From the NCBI GenBank assembly GCA_003133245.1, contig PKWM01000048.1:148165-212164 (forward strand): a stretch of 64,000 nucleotides of DNA. Reading direction: 5' to 3'. Of the stretch, positions 38,331 through 48,921 are shown in pieces (the first letter of the stretch is position 1; each line of letters begins with the position of its first letter). The notes below the pieces were generated by a model. That model had not been told where the DNA came from. It worked only from the letters and a program-made list of their open reading frames with translations, and did not search any database. The position numbers and the translations under genes are program-made. The DNA comes from Rhodoferax sp. (lineage in GTDB: Bacteria > Pseudomonadota > Gammaproteobacteria > Burkholderiales > Burkholderiaceae_C).

Positions 38331-40007
38331 ATGACACTCAAAATCTGCCTTGCCCAGCTCAATTTCGTGGTCGGCGATTTGGCGGGTAATGCGCAAAAAA
38401 TTATCAATGCGGCGCGCATGGCTTATGTCGATGGTGTTCGTCTGCTGCTCACGCCCGAGCTCTCCATTTGCGGTTACGCCGCCGAAGACCTGTTTCTGCG
38501 ACCGGCTTTCATCGCTGCTTGTAATGAAGCCGTGGCCAGCGTGGCCGTTGCCTTGGCCGACTTGAAAGATCTGACGGTGGTGGTCGGTCATCCGAGCGGC
38601 GGTGACCAGCGAACGCGCTCACTGGCGGTGCCAGGCCGTTTCAATGCCGCCAGCGTTTTGTGCGCCGGCACGGTGGTTGCCCGTTACGCCAAACGCGAGC
38701 TGCCCAATTACCAGGTGTTTGACGAGCGCCGCTATTTCACGCCGGGGCACGAGGTCTGCGTGTTTGAAACCGGTGCCGATGGGCACAAAATCAAGGTGGG
38801 TTTACTGATCTGTGAAGACGCCTGGTTTGAAGAACCAGCGCGCCTCACCAAAGCAGCGGGTGCCGAGTTGCTGGCCGTGATCAATGCCTCACCTTTTCAT
38901 CTGGGCAAAGGCGATGAGCGTGAACAGATGATGCGCGAGCGCGTCAAGGCGTGCGGCTTGCCCCTGGTCTATGCCCATCTGGTCGGAGGACAGGATGAAG
39001 TGGTGTTTGAGGGACGTTCGTTTGCCCTGAATGCGGATGGTTCACTGGCGGCGCGTGCCCCAGGTTTTGAGGAATGCAAGTTGCTGGTACTGGCCACGCG
39101 TGTGCCGACGACGATTGGCTTGAGCGGTGCGGTGGCAGCATCGTGCTCAACGGATGCCGATCTTTGGGACGCGCTGGTGCTGGGCCTGCGCGACTACATT
39201 GGCAAGAATGGCTTTCCCAGTGTGATTCTGGGCCTGTCGGGCGGCATTGACTCGGCGCTGGTGTTGGCCCTCGCCGTGGATGCGCTCGGTAAAGACCGGG
39301 TGCGCACGGTCATGATGCCATCGCCCTTCACCGCCGACATCAGTTGGATCGACGCCCGGGACATGGCGCTGCGTCTGGGTGTGCGTTACGACGAGATTTC
39401 CATCGTGCCCGAGTTTGATGCCTTCAAAGCCTCGCTGGCGGACGAATTCAAGGGCCGCTGCGAAGACACGACCGAGGAAAATATTCAGGCCCGTATTCGC
39501 GGCACCCTGCTGATGGCGTTGTCCAACAAATTTGGCAGCATCGTGCTCACCACTGGCAACAAGTCCGAGCTGGCAACCGGCTATTGCACACTTTATGGCG
39601 ACATGGCGGGCGGCTTTGCCGTGATCAAGGACCTGGCAAAAACGACGGTATTCAGATTGGCGCGCTGGCGCAATGCCCATGATCCGTACGGCACTGGCGC
39701 TGCGCCAATTCCAGAACGCATCATCGCCCGGCCACCGAGCGCTGAGCTGCGCGCCGATCAAACCGACCAGGACAGTTTGCCTGCGTATGAAATACTCGAT
39801 GCGATTTTGGAGCGTTACATGGAGAACGACCAGAGTATCGAAGACATTGTTGATGCGGGTTTTGCCCGAGCCGATGTCGAAAAAGTGACACGCCTGATCA
39901 AGGTCAACGAATACAAGCGCCGTCAGTCACCGGTTGGAATTCGTGTCACGCATCGCAGCTTTGGCAAGGATTGGCGTTATCCTATAACTAACGAATTTAG
40001 AGCATGA
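38331..40007 (+). CDS. nadE: Glutamine-dependent NAD+ synthetase
   Basis: 558 residues in two domains. The N-terminal nitrilase-type glutaminase (about 1-260) has Glu in LLLTPELSICGY, Lys in RELPNYQVFDERR and the nucleophilic Cys in GLLICEDAWFEE. The C-terminal synthetase (about 280-558) has the PP-loop GLSGGIDSALVLALAVDALG and TTGNKSELATGYCTLYGD. It amidates deamido-NAD with glutamine and ATP, releasing pyrophosphate. The gene starts 36 bases after the MITE-like element, so the element may carry or interrupt its promoter. Confidence 0.97.
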   Translation: MTLKICLAQLNFVVGDLAGNAQKIINAARMAYVDGVRLLLTPELSICGYAAEDLFLRPAFIAACNEAVASVAVALADLKDLTVVVGHPSGGDQRTRSLAVPGRFNAASVLCAGTVVARYAKRELPNYQVFDERRYFTPGHEVCVFETGADGHKIKVGLLICEDAWFEEPARLTKAAGAELLAVINASPFHLGKGDEREQMMRERVKACGLPLVYAHLVGGQDEVVFEGRSFALNADGSLAARAPGFEECKLLVLATRVPTTIGLSGAVAASCSTDADLWDALVLGLRDYIGKNGFPSVILGLSGGIDSALVLALAVDALGKDRVRTVMMPSPFTADISWIDARDMALRLGVRYDEISIVPEFDAFKASLADEFKGRCEDTTEENIQARIRGTLLMALSNKFGSIVLTTGNKSELATGYCTLYGDMAGGFAVIKDLAKTTVFRLARWRNAHDPYGTGAAPIPERIIARPPSAELRADQTDQDSLPAYEILDAILERYMENDQSIEDIVDAGFARADVEKVTRLIKVNEYKRRQSPVGIRVTHRSFGKDWRYPITNEFRA

Positions 40008-40059
40008 TAATTCACGGCTCTGTCACTGCGAACCCGATCCGGCATGACAAACTAAATGA

Positions 40060-40407
<348 letters not shown>

Positions 40408-40464
40408 ATGCTTACGCCTGCATGTCGGCTGGCACCGCAGGGTAAAATTAAAACGAATGGTTTC

Positions 40465-40494
40465 AAAGGGGTGGTCTGACGGATCGCCCCTTTT
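40465..40494 (+). terminator. Rho-independent terminator of glnB
   Basis: AAAGGGGTGGTC (40465-40476) pairs with GATCGCCCCTTT (40482-40493, two wobble pairs) around TGACG, followed by Ts. It ends only 6 bases before the tRNA-Leu gene. Confidence 0.75.
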
Positions 40495-40499
40495 GGTTG

Positions 40500-40584
40500 G
40501 CGCGGGTGGCGAAATTGGTAGACGCACCTGGTTTAGGTCCAGACGCTGAAAGGCGTGCAGGTTCGATTCCTGTCCCGCGCACCA
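40500..40584 (+). tRNA. tRNA-Leu(UAG)
   Basis: 85 bases including the encoded ACCA end. The acceptor arms GCGCGGG (40500-40506) and CCCGCGC (40574-40580) pair perfectly. The anticodon loop TTTAGGT (40532-40538) has TAG at 40534-40536. The long variable arm (ACGCTGAAAGGCGT) is typical of class II leucine tRNAs, and the T-loop reads GTTCGATTCC. It reads CUA and probably other CUN codons. The promoter is not obvious; a TAAAAT at 40443-40448 lies before the glnB terminator. Confidence 0.98.
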
Positions 40585-40589
40585 TCTTT

Positions 40590-40898
40590 TTAACCTCGTG
40601 AGGCTTGGACTTTGAGCCGAATTGAGCCAAGCTCCCAGCCCTTGACGCGCAAGTGGGCTTCAAACGCTGGCACCAATTGGCGGATTTTTGCTGCGGCTGC
40701 ATTGTTGTCCAGAATCAGGCACCACACGGTTCCTTCAATCGGGCCGGCTTTGACGGCAGCACGCAAGGGTGCCGGAATCAGGGCTTCAATCGCCTTGAGT
40801 CGCTCCACTGAATCACGGTTCAGGTCAATCAATCTCGCCAGCGTGGGCGAATCCTGGCTGGCCTGCAGCAGTGTGAGCGGATGATGACGACGGTTCAT
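40590..40898 (-). CDS. dciA: DciA-family (DUF721) protein
   Basis: 102 residues. The conserved DUF721 pattern is visible: LLQASQDSPTLARLIDLNRDS near the start, RAAVKAGPIEGTVWCLILDNNAAAAKIRQLVP in the middle and RVKGWELGSIRLKVQ at the end. DciA proteins are the ancestral loaders of the replicative helicase DnaB in bacteria without DnaC. It is divergent from secA, 206 bases away, an arrangement also seen in related species, and its stop is 5 bases from the tRNA-Leu end. It is shorter than many DciA proteins and lacks their extra disordered tail. Confidence 0.75.
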   Translation of the reverse strand: MNRRHHPLTLLQASQDSPTLARLIDLNRDSVERLKAIEALIPAPLRAAVKAGPIEGTVWCLILDNNAAAAKIRQLVPAFEAHLRVKGWELGSIRLKVQASRG

Positions 40899-41104
40899 GG
40901 ACGGTTTGTTGAGGAACTACTGGAATGCAATTGATTATCACGGATGCTTGTCCAGTCAAAGGTAAAATGCGCCCATCAGGTTGCTCAGTTGCGTCTGCCA
41001 CCCAACGGTTGTGTTGCGTGCGAGCGACCCCATTTCATCCAGATTAGAAAAAGGATTGCGCCGCTTTGTTGGCCCCGGTGGGCTGACGCGGCGGTCTTGC
41101 ATTC

Positions 41105-43870
41105 ATGGCCACCAATATTCTCACCAAAATCTTCGGCAGTCGCAATGACCGCCTGCTTAAACAATACCGCAAAGATGCGGTGCGTATCAATGCGCTGGAA
41201 GCCGGGCTTGAAAAGCTCTCCGATGATGCCTTGCGCGGAAAGACTGACGAGTTCAAGGAACGCATCAGCCAGGGCGAGTCGCTCGATGCCTTGTTGCCCG
41301 AAGCGTTTGCAGTGGTGCGTGAGGGCTCCAAGCGCGTCATGAAAATGCGCCACTTCGATGTGCAGTTGCTCGGTGGCATGTCGCTGCACAACGGCAAGAT
41401 TTCCGAGATGGGCACGGGCGAGGGCAAGACGTTGACTGCCACCATGCCGGTCTATCTCAATGCCTTGTCGGGCAAGGGTGTGCACGTGGTCACGGTGAAC
41501 GACTATCTGGCCAATCGGGACGCGCGGTGGATGGGCAAGCTGTATAACTTTTTGGGGCTGACAGTGGGCATCAATTTGCCCAATATGGCGCGCGAGGAGA
41601 AGCAGGCGGCCTACCGCGCCGACATCACCTACGGCACCAACAACGAATATGGTTTTGATTACCTGCGCGACAACATGGTCTATGAAGCCGCTGACCGGGT
41701 CCAGCGTGGCCTTAATTACGCCATTGTTGACGAGGTCGATTCGATCCTGATTGATGAGGCACGCACACCGCTCATCATCAGCGGCCAGGCCGAAGACCAG
41801 ACTAACCTTTATATTGCCATCGACAAAGTAGTGCCTTCGCTGACCCGGCAAGAGGGCGAGGAGGATATTCGTACCGGTGAAGGTGTGACCAAACCGGGCG
41901 ACTTTACGGTCGATGAAAAAAGTCATCAGGTGTTTCTGACCGAGCAGGGCCATGAAAGCGCCGAGCGCATTCTCTCCGGCCTGGGTTTGATCCCGGCGGG
42001 GGCCTCGCTGTACGACCCCGCCAACATCACGCTGATGCATCACCTGTACGCGGCCTTGCGCGCCAACCACCTGTACCACCGCGATCAACACTATGTGGTG
42101 CAGAACGGCGAAATTGTGATCGTCGATGAGTTCACCGGGCGCCTGATGACGGGGCGACGCTGGAGCGAAGGCTTGCACCAGGCGGTGGAGGCCAAGGAAG
42201 GTGTCGCCATACAGCCTGAAAACCAGACCATGGCGTCGATCACGTTCCAGAACTACTTTCGTCTGTACGGCAAGCTCGCCGGCATGACCGGTACCGCTGA
42301 CACCGAAGCCTACGAGTTCCAGGAAATTTACGGGCTCGAGACCATGGTGATACCGCCCAACCAACCGAGTCGGCGCGAAGATCAGTTGGACCGTGTTTAC
42401 AAAACGACGCGCGAAAAATATGAGGCCGCCATCAAGGACATCCGCGACTGTTATGAGCGCGGCCAGCCAGTGCTGGTGGGCACCACGTCGATTGAGAACT
42501 CAGAAATCATCGCGCAGTTACTGGAAAAAGAAAAGTTACCGCACCAGGTGCTCAACGCCAAGCAGCACGCCCGCGAAGCTGAGATCATTGCGCAGGCCGG
42601 CAGTCGAGAAATCATCACTATTGCGACCAATATGGCAGGCCGTGGCACCGACATTGTCTTGGGTGGCAATGTGAGCCAGGCACTCGAAGCGGTGGAGACC
42701 GACGAGTCGCTCAGTCCGGCTCAGAAGGAAGACAAGATTAACGTTATCCGAGCCCAATGGCAACAAGATCACGAACAGGTCACCGCTTTGGGCGGCCTGC
42801 GCATCATCGCCACCGAGCGCCATGAGTCGCGCCGCATTGACAACCAGTTGCGCGGGCGCTCCGGGCGTCAGGGCGATCCGGGTTCGTCTCGCTTTTACTT
42901 GAGCCTGGACGATTCGCTGATGCGCATTTTTGCCGGGGAGCGAGTCAAGTCCATCATGGACCGGCTCAAAATGCCCGAGGGGGAAGCGATTGAAGCGGGC
43001 ATCGTCACACGTAGCATCGAGAGTGCCCAGCGCAAGGTGGAAGCACGCAACTTTGACATGCGCAAACAGTTGTTGGAGTACGACGATGTCTCCAATGACC
43101 AGCGCAAGGTGATCTACCAGCAACGCAACGAAATTATCGATGCGGCCGATTTGTCGGCGCAAATTGCCTCCTTGCGCGAAGGCTGTTTCACCGATCTGGT
43201 GCGTCAATATGTGCCGCAGGAGTCGGTCGAAGAGCAGTGGGATTTGGTGGCACTCGAAAAAGTTCTGTCTGACGAATGGCAATTGACGCTGGCCTTGCAA
43301 GCCCAGGTCAGTGCCGCCAGTGCCATCACGGATCACGACCTGCTGGAGAGTGTCTGCGGTGCAGCGAACCAGGCCTTTGAGACCAAGGTAGAGCAAGTTG
43401 GCGCTCAAAACTTTCTTCAATTTGAACGCATGGTCTTGCTGCAAAGCATTGACACGCACTGGCGCGAGCACTTGAGTGCACTGGACTATTTACGTCAGGG
43501 CATTCATTTGCGCGGTTACGCCCAGAAACAGCCCAAACAGGAATATAAACGCGAGGCTTTTGAGCTGTTCGGACAGTTGCTTGACGCGGTTAAAAATGAT
43601 GTGACCAAGTTGCTGATGACGGTCAGGATCCAGTCCAGCGAACAACTCGATGAAGCCGCCGAGGTATTGGAAAACAAGGCCTCAAACATTGCCAATGTGA
43701 CTTACTTTGCCCCGACTGAAACGGGTGAGGTTGAAACCCTTGCGGGTGACCAGGCTTTCAATAAAAAGCCGACCATCCCGGGTGCCGACGTGCCGCGCGT
43801 CGGTCGCAACGAACCCTGCCCGTGCGGCAGCGGAAAAAAGTATAAGCAATGCCACGGGAAGTTGGCCTAA
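41105..43870 (+). CDS. secA: Preprotein translocase ATPase SecA
   Basis: 921 residues. Walker [11 protein letters not shown] (about 102-111), Walker [21 protein letters not shown], the second nucleotide-binding domain with [15 protein letters not shown] and [20 protein letters not shown], and the C-terminal zinc-binding [14 protein letters not shown], which contacts SecB. It drives protein export through SecYEG. The 206-base leader upstream contains no SecM-like gene that I can support. No strong Shine-Dalgarno precedes the ATG at 41105. It is followed by a dispersed repeat and argJ. Confidence 0.98.
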   Translation: MATNILTKIFGSRNDRLLKQYRKDAVRINALEAGLEKLSDDALRGKTDEFKERISQGESLDALLPEAFAVVREGSKRVMKMRHFDVQLLGGMSLHNGKISEMGTGEGKTLTATMPVYLNALSGKGVHVVTVNDYLANRDARWMGKLYNFLGLTVGINLPNMAREEKQAAYRADITYGTNNEYGFDYLRDNMVYEAADRVQRGLNYAIVDEVDSILIDEARTPLIISGQAEDQTNLYIAIDKVVPSLTRQEGEEDIRTGEGVTKPGDFTVDEKSHQVFLTEQGHESAERILSGLGLIPAGASLYDPANITLMHHLYAALRANHLYHRDQHYVVQNGEIVIVDEFTGRLMTGRRWSEGLHQAVEAKEGVAIQPENQTMASITFQNYFRLYGKLAGMTGTADTEAYEFQEIYGLETMVIPPNQPSRREDQLDRVYKTTREKYEAAIKDIRDCYERGQPVLVGTTSIENSEIIAQLLEKEKLPHQVLNAKQHAREAEIIAQAGSREIITIATNMAGRGTDIVLGGNVSQALEAVETDESLSPAQKEDKINVIRAQWQQDHEQVTALGGLRIIATERHESRRIDNQLRGRSGRQGDPGSSRFYLSLDDSLMRIFAGERVKSIMDRLKMPEGEAIEAGIVTRSIESAQRKVEARNFDMRKQLLEYDDVSNDQRKVIYQQRNEIIDAADLSAQIASLREGCFTDLVRQYVPQESVEEQWDLVALEKVLSDEWQLTLALQAQVSAASAITDHDLLESVCGAANQAFETKVEQVGAQNFLQFERMVLLQSIDTHWREHLSALDYLRQGIHLRGYAQKQPKQEYKREAFELFGQLLDAVKNDVTKLLMTVRIQSSEQLDEAAEVLENKASNIANVTYFAPTETGEVETLAGDQAFNKKPTIPGADVPRVGRNEPCPCGSGKKYKQCHGKLA

Positions 43871-43876
43871 CCGCCA

Positions 43877-43905
43877 TGGATTTCAGCGCTACGCTCGCAA
43901 TGACG
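43877..43905 (+). repeat. Dispersed short repeat, copy 2
   Basis: Between secA and argJ. It shares the core GCGCTACGCTCGCAATGACG with the copy at 27016-27045; about 26 of 30 positions agree overall. Confidence 0.7.
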
Positions 43906-43924
43906 ACATTCCTTCACGTTAAAT

Positions 43925-45154
43925 ATGGCTGTTAACTTACCCGCTCCCAACCCGATTGAGCTCTATCCAATCGCCGGTGTGCGCCTGGGCGTGACTGAGG
44001 CAGGCATCAAAAAAACCGACCGCAAAGACCTGACCGTCATCTTGCTGGAGCCGGGTACTTCAGTGGCAGGTGTCTTTACCCAGAACCGTTTTTGCGCAGC
44101 GCCGGTGCAGCTCTGCCGGGAACATCTCGCCAGTGGTGCCGGGGCACGCGCACTGCTCATCAACACCGGCAACGCCAATGCGGGTACCGGCCCGGACGGT
44201 TTGGCGCGCGCGCTGGCCACCTGCGTGGCACTGGCACACAAGCTTGGCATCTCGGCACAGCAAGTGTTGCCGTTTTCCACCGGTGTCATCATGGAGAGCC
44301 TGCCCAGCGAACGCATTGTGGCGGGGCTCGATGCGGCGCTGGCCGATGCAAGTGCTGACCATTGGCTGCGCGGTGCCGAAGCCATCATGACCACCGATAC
44401 GACACTCAAAGCCTTTGGCGCACAAGTGCTGATCGACGGCGTGTTGGTCAGCATTACCGGCATCGCCAAGGGTTCCGGCATGATTCACCCCAATATGGCG
44501 ACCATGTTGGGCTTTCTGGCCACCGATGCCTGCATCAGTCCGATGCTGATGCAACAATTGGTAGCCGAGCTCGCTGAAGGCTCATTTAACCGGATCACCG
44601 TGGACGGCGACACCTCGACCAACGATTCTTTCCTGCTGGTTGCAACCCACCAGGCGTGCCACGCCCCGATTGAATCTCTTGACAGCGTCGCTGGCCAGGC
44701 GCTCAAAGTCGCCCTGCTGGGGGTGGCGCAGAAGCTGGCGCAAGCGATTGTGCGGGATGGCGAAGGCGCCACCAAATTTATAACCATCAAGGTCGAAGGC
44801 GGTAAAACCCAAGCTGAGTGCCGCCAGGTGGCTTATGCCATCGCCCATTCGCCGCTGGTCAAAACCGCCTTCTTTGCCAGCGACCCCAACCTGGGCCGCA
44901 TCCTGGCCGCAGTGGGCTACGCCGGTATCAGTGACCTGGATCAGACTGGCATTGACTTGTACCTGGCCGACGTTCACGTGGTGGTGCAAGGTGGCAGAAA
45001 CCCGGCTTATCGCGAAGAAGACGGCCAGCGCGTCATGCAGCAAAGCGAGATCGCCATGCGCGTGCTGCTCGGGCGCGGTGCCGCGACCGACACCGTCTGG
45101 ACGTGTGACCTGAGCCATGAATACGTCAGCATCAACGCGGATTACAGATCTTGA
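43925..45154 (+). CDS. argJ: Bifunctional glutamate N-acetyltransferase/amino-acid acetyltransferase
   Basis: 409 residues. N-terminus [18 protein letters not shown]; the oxyanion and autoprocessing region is [16 protein letters not shown], where the chain is cut before Thr in MA-TML to form the active heterodimer; later [14 protein letters not shown] and [16 protein letters not shown]. ArgJ recycles the acetyl group in arginine synthesis and can also make acetylglutamate. Its stop overlaps the next start (TTGA). Confidence 0.97.
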   Translation: MAVNLPAPNPIELYPIAGVRLGVTEAGIKKTDRKDLTVILLEPGTSVAGVFTQNRFCAAPVQLCREHLASGAGARALLINTGNANAGTGPDGLARALATCVALAHKLGISAQQVLPFSTGVIMESLPSERIVAGLDAALADASADHWLRGAEAIMTTDTTLKAFGAQVLIDGVLVSITGIAKGSGMIHPNMATMLGFLATDACISPMLMQQLVAELAEGSFNRITVDGDTSTNDSFLLVATHQACHAPIESLDSVAGQALKVALLGVAQKLAQAIVRDGEGATKFITIKVEGGKTQAECRQVAYAIAHSPLVKTAFFASDPNLGRILAAVGYAGISDLDQTGIDLYLADVHVVVQGGRNPAYREEDGQRVMQQSEIAMRVLLGRGAATDTVWTCDLSHEYVSINADYRS

Positions 45155-46029
45155 ACGAAAAATTTGAACACTTGCTCGACCGTGCCGAGCAGCTTATCAG
45201 CCGCATTGAAGCGGTGTTGCCGCAAAGTCTGGCGCAACCCGACTGGAGCGCCTGCGCTGCCTTCCGTTATCGCAAGCGCAGCAGCGGTTGCGGCCTGCTG
45301 GTGCCGGTTCGCCATATTGGCGTCATGCGGCTGTCTGATCTCAAAGAAATTGATCTGCAAAAAGAAAAAATCCAGCGCAACACTTTGCAGTTTGTTGAGG
45401 GTCAACTGGCCAACAACGTGCTGCTCACGGGGGCTCGTGGCACCGGCAAATCATCCCTCATCAAAGCCTGTCTGAACGAATACGCGGCGCGCGGTTTGCG
45501 CTTGATTGAAGTGGACAAAGCCGACCTGATCGACCTGCCCGATATTGTCGATGTAGTCTCGGAGCGCAGTGAGAAATTTATCGTGTTTTGTGACGACCTC
45601 AGTTTTGAGGCGGGTGAGCCCGGCTACAAGGCGCTCAAATCCATCCTGGACGGCTCGGTCGCCGCCACCACACCCAACGTGCTGATTTACGCCACCAGCA
45701 ATCGGCGCCATCTGCTGCCGGAGTACATGCAGGAAAACCTGAGTTACACGCACACGGACGACGGCGAGGTTCACCCCGGTGAAGGCATCGAAGAAAAAAT
45801 ATCGCTGTCGGAGCGTTTTGGTTTGTGGGTCAGCTTTTACCCTTTCACCCAGGATGAATACCTGGTCATCGTGGCGCAGTGGCTCACCTCTTTTGGGGTG
45901 CCGCGCCAGGCGATTGAAGCGGCCCGGGCGCAAGCCTTGGTGTGGGCGCTAGAGCGCGGTTCGCGCAGCGGTCGTGTGGCCTACCAGTTTGCGCGTGATT
46001 ATGCGGGCACCCACAGCCTCAAGCAATGA
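45151..46029 (+). CDS. DUF815-family AAA+ ATPase
   Basis: 292 residues from a TTG at 45151 that overlaps the argJ stop. A helical N-terminus is followed by Walker [12 protein letters not shown] (about 92-102), the Walker B-like [11 protein letters not shown] and a sensor region [19 protein letters not shown]; the C-terminal helical domain has [13 protein letters not shown]. Proteins of this family are conserved AAA+ ATPases next to argJ/mutT in betaproteobacteria; the function is not established. It overlaps mutT by four bases, so it is translated as part of secA-argJ-mutT. Confidence 0.88.
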   Translation: MNEKFEHLLDRAEQLISRIEAVLPQSLAQPDWSACAAFRYRKRSSGCGLLVPVRHIGVMRLSDLKEIDLQKEKIQRNTLQFVEGQLANNVLLTGARGTGKSSLIKACLNEYAARGLRLIEVDKADLIDLPDIVDVVSERSEKFIVFCDDLSFEAGEPGYKALKSILDGSVAATTPNVLIYATSNRRHLLPEYMQENLSYTHTDDGEVHPGEGIEEKISLSERFGLWVSFYPFTQDEYLVIVAQWLTSFGVPRQAIEAARAQALVWALERGSRSGRVAYQFARDYAGTHSLKQ

Positions 46030-46490
46030 GCTTGCCGATACGGGTTGTCGACGCCAGCCTGGCTCGATCGGGAGGCACCGAACGTGCGGTGGTTGAAGTA
46101 GCAGTCGGTGTTTTGATTCGACCGGATGGTGATTTCTTGCTTACCACGCGCCCAGTCGGCAAAGTGTATGCCGGTTACTGGGAGTTTCCGGGTGGCAAGC
46201 TGGAGGCCGGTGAAACTGTATTGCAAGCCTTGCGGCGCGAATTGCAAGAGGAACTTGGCATCTCCATTGCAGACGCCACACCGTGGAAAACCACGATGAT
46301 GGATTACCCCCATGCGCTGGTACGACTGAACTTTTGCAAGGTGTTCAACTGGGGCGGTGACTTGCAGATGCGTGAAGCGCAGTCATTTTCCTGGCAACGC
46401 CTGCCGGTGCAGGTAGCGCCGTTGTTAGCGGGCACGTTGCCCGTGCTTCAGTGGCTGGCCGAGGCGCGCAGACCCGCATCATCGAACTGA
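46026..46490 (+). CDS. mutT: 8-oxo-dGTP diphosphatase (Nudix, MutT-like)
   Basis: 154 residues. The Nudix box is complete: GGKLEAGETVLQALRRELQ followed by EELGI, with the EExxEE-type catalytic glutamates. Preceded by VEVAVGVLIRPDGDFLLTTRP. It hydrolyses oxidised dGTP to prevent A:T to C:G mutations. The last 43 bases overlap the end of yacG on the other strand. Confidence 0.9.
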   Translation: MSLPIRVVDASLARSGGTERAVVEVAVGVLIRPDGDFLLTTRPVGKVYAGYWEFPGGKLEAGETVLQALRRELQEELGISIADATPWKTTMMDYPHALVRLNFCKVFNWGGDLQMREAQSFSWQRLPVQVAPLLAGTLPVLQWLAEARRPASSN

Positions 46491-46678
46491 TCTTCTGGCA
46501 GATTTTTGGTCGGCACGCGAAAGCTTTCGCTGGCCCAGGCACCCATATCAATACTTTTACAACGCTCACTGCAAAAAGGGCGAAAGAGATTCGACGCGGC
46601 ATAAATGCTCTCGCCACCGCAGGTCGGGCAGGCCACAAGTTTGGGCTCGATGGGGGCGCTGGCGTTGGTTGGTTTCAT
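46448..46678 (-). CDS. yacG: DNA gyrase inhibitor YacG (zinc-binding)
   Basis: 76 residues from the ATG at 46678, which overlaps the zapD stop (ATGA); a GTG two codons earlier is possible. The zinc knuckle has CPTCGG and the second pair in FCSERCKSIDMGAWASE. It binds GyrB and inhibits DNA binding in E. coli. Synteny zapD-yacG after coaE is standard in proteobacteria. The 3' end overlaps mutT by 43 bases. Confidence 0.92.
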   Translation of the reverse strand: MKPTNASAPIEPKLVACPTCGGESIYAASNLFRPFCSERCKSIDMGAWASESFRVPTKNLPEDQFDDAGLRASASH

Positions 46679-47430
46679 GAGCACAGGGTGAGTTCAAGCG
46701 TAGCGTCTTCGGTGGCAGCGTGAAGCCGGTCATCGCCGCCTTGGCGCATCAACCGGATCGAGACCATCAGCCGGTTGCCGCTGATCTCCGGGATCAGATC
46801 GAGTGAACTGTCCAGTAGCAGACGCAGCAACTGAAAGGTCTTTCCTTGCGGCAGGTTTTGCTGAAATTGACCGCCATTGGCGATGACTTTTTGGGGCATT
46901 CCAGAATCTCGCAACAACTTGAGCAAGAGATGAATTGAGTCGGCCATGGGAGTCAAGGTGGCGACCCACTGCAGCAGATCACGGCGGCGTTGGTCGCCTG
47001 CTTTGTGTTGCCACGCGTAGTAGGCGGGCAGATCAAACTCACAGGTTCCGCCAGGAATGGCGATGCGGCTGCGGATACTCATCAGCCAATCGTTTTCAGT
47101 CAGCGCCTGCCCCGCTTTGCCGTTCAGGCTGCTCAGGACCAGAAAGCAATTGTCCAGCTGGTTGATCACATTTTCGAGTATGTCTTGTGCAATCGCCGGG
47201 TTGCCACGGTAAGCATCTAGATTGTGTTTTTGCCGGTCGAGGTCTTTGAGAACGTCAGATTTCAGGTCTGCGCGTGCGCCCACATCCATCACTTCAAAGA
47301 TAGTGGCGAGGGCAAAGTGGTGATCCAGGGGATGCTCGCGCTCGACCAGCTCGGCCACGCGCACAAACAGATGTTCGAGTCGCAAGTAAGTGCGAACGCG
47401 CTCGTTAAAGGGGTATTCGTAGAGGATCAC
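46675..47430 (-). CDS. zapD: Cell division protein ZapD
   Basis: 251 residues. It begins MILYEYPFNERVRTYLRLEHLF and contains DLKSDVLKDLDRQKHNL, RIAIPGGTCEFDLPAYYAW and the C-terminal NRLMVSIRLM, all characteristic of ZapD (YacF). It cross-links FtsZ filaments at the division ring. It lies 6 bases after coaE and overlaps yacG. Confidence 0.96.
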   Translation of the reverse strand: MILYEYPFNERVRTYLRLEHLFVRVAELVEREHPLDHHFALATIFEVMDVGARADLKSDVLKDLDRQKHNLDAYRGNPAIAQDILENVINQLDNCFLVLSSLNGKAGQALTENDWLMSIRSRIAIPGGTCEFDLPAYYAWQHKAGDQRRRDLLQWVATLTPMADSIHLLLKLLRDSGMPQKVIANGGQFQQNLPQGKTFQLLRLLLDSSLDLIPEISGNRLMVSIRLMRQGGDDRLHAATEDATLELTLCS

Positions 47431-47436
47431 GCAGTT

Positions 47437-48072
47437 TTATGAAGTGGCTTCATGCGGTGCAGATGATAGCCCGAAGCGTTGTGAAATTTGGCAAACTTCG
47501 TCAGCCAGCGCTTCAAGTGACAAGCCAACGTTGAAAATGACGATGTCAGCCGCACCCAAACGGCGTTCACGGCTGGCCTGTGAGTGCATAATTTTCTCGA
47601 TCTCGTCCCGACTCAAGTTACTGCGCACCATCACCCGGCTGATCTGAACTTCGGAGCTGCAGTCCACCACCAGTACCTGATCGACCTGTTGGCGCCAGGT
47701 GGCAGACTCGATCAGCAGCGGAATGTCAAACACGATGCAATTGCGTTTTTGTGCAGCCGCCAATTCAGACAATCTTAGCGTTTCCTGTCGAATCAGCGGG
47801 TGCAGAATGGCCTCGAGTCTTTGCCGGGCATTCGCATCAGCATAGGCCAGCGTTCGCATTTTCTCGCGCTCCAAGGCACCCTCGGACGTCATGAAATCAG
47901 CGCCAAAAGCGCTCGCTATCAGCGGCATCGCCAAGCCGGCAGGTGCAGTCAGCTCGCGTGCAATGGCGTCGGCGTCCACCACCGCAGCGCCTCTGGCAGC
48001 CAATAGGGCGGCAACCGTGCTCTTACCGCTGCCAATGCCACCTGTCAGACCCAAGCGCAACGGTGTCATCAC
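47437..48072 (-). CDS. coaE: Dephospho-CoA kinase
   Basis: 211 residues. P-loop GLTGGIGSGKSTVAALLAA (about 8-26), then ARGAAVVDADAIARELTAP and ESATWRQQVDQVLVVDC. The C-terminal region carries the ADIVIFNVG signature. It performs the last step of coenzyme A synthesis, phosphorylation of the ribose 3'-hydroxyl. It is located between pilD and zapD, as in pseudomonads and many betaproteobacteria. Confidence 0.96.
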   Translation of the reverse strand: MMTPLRLGLTGGIGSGKSTVAALLAARGAAVVDADAIARELTAPAGLAMPLIASAFGADFMTSEGALEREKMRTLAYADANARQRLEAILHPLIRQETLRLSELAAAQKRNCIVFDIPLLIESATWRQQVDQVLVVDCSSEVQISRVMVRSNLSRDEIEKIMHSQASRERRLGAADIVIFNVGLSLEALADEVCQISQRFGLSSAPHEATS

Positions 48073-48075
48073 AGT

Positions 48076-48921
48076 TTATAGCCCCACGAAACGAAGGATT
48101 GCATATGGGCCAAAAAGCATCGCCGTCAGACCAGCACCAGCCAAAAAAGGGCCAAACGGCACATAGCCGCCTTCGCGCAACGTGCTCGAGAACTTCATGG
48201 CAATGCCAACCAAGGCACCAATCACCGAGGCCATCAGGATAATCGGCACCAGGGCCTGCCAACCAAACCAGGCACCCAGTGCCGCGAACAGTTTGAAATC
48301 TCCAAAACCCATGCCCTCCTTGCCGGTGATGAGTTTGAAAGCCCAATAAATGAGCCATAGCGATACGTAACCCGCCACGGCACCCCAGAGCGCTGCCGCC
48401 AGCCCAACACCAGTCCATTGCAGTGCTGCCAGAATCAGGCCCGCCCACAGCAGAGGCAGCGTAATATCATCAGGCAACAGCGTGGTGTCCCAATCGATGC
48501 AGCCCAACACCAGCACGGCGGCACTAAAGCCGCTCCAGGCCAGCGCCGTGGGCGTGATCCCCCATTTCCAGCCGCAATAAAAAAACAAGGCGCCGTTTGC
48601 GAGCTCAACCAGCGGGTAGCGCAGGCTGATGGGAGCCGCACAGGAAGAACACTTGCCACGCAAAAAAAGATAACTCAGCAGCGGAATATTCTCATACCAA
48701 CTGATGGGATGGCCGCACTTGAGGCAACGAGAACGGGGCATTGCCAGGTTGAATTTCTCGAGGATCACCGGCTCGGCACCGGAGAGATCGGCACATTCGG
48801 CCTTCCACTGCGCTTCGAGCATGATCGGTAGCCGGTAAATTACGACGTTCAGAAAGCTGCCGATCAGCAACCCCAGAACACCCAAAAAAGTGGCGTCCAA
48901 ACCATGTGAAATCGGCATCAA
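48076..48921 (-). CDS. pilD: Type IV prepilin peptidase/N-methyltransferase
   Basis: 281 residues with about eight membrane helices. The cytoplasmic zinc-binding cysteine pairs (CLKCGH and CSSCAAP, about 71-102) are followed by the catalytic aspartates in GCIDWDTTLLPD and GEGMGFGDFKLFAALGAW. It cleaves and methylates type IV prepilins and type II secretion pseudopilins. It overlaps pilC (ATGA) and precedes coaE by 3 bases. Confidence 0.97.
   Translation of the reverse strand: MMPISHGLDATFLGVLGLLIGSFLNVVIYRLPIMLEAQWKAECADLSGAEPVILEKFNLAMPRSRCLKCGHPISWYENIPLLSYLFLRGKCSSCAAPISLRYPLVELANGALFFYCGWKWGITPTALAWSGFSAAVLVLGCIDWDTTLLPDDITLPLLWAGLILAALQWTGVGLAAALWGAVAGYVSLWLIYWAFKLITGKEGMGFGDFKLFAALGAWFGWQALVPIILMASVIGALVGIAMKFSSTLREGGYVPFGPFLAGAGLTAMLFGPYAILRFVGL

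Noticed and set aside
40944..41342. Frame ahead of and into secA as a SecM candidate
   Set aside because: It overlaps the secA coding region by over 200 bases and has no signal peptide or arrest motif.
40985..42364. 459-codon open frame antisense to secA
   Set aside because: It lies opposite a well-supported secA, has no start signal or family motif, and reflects GC-rich codon usage.
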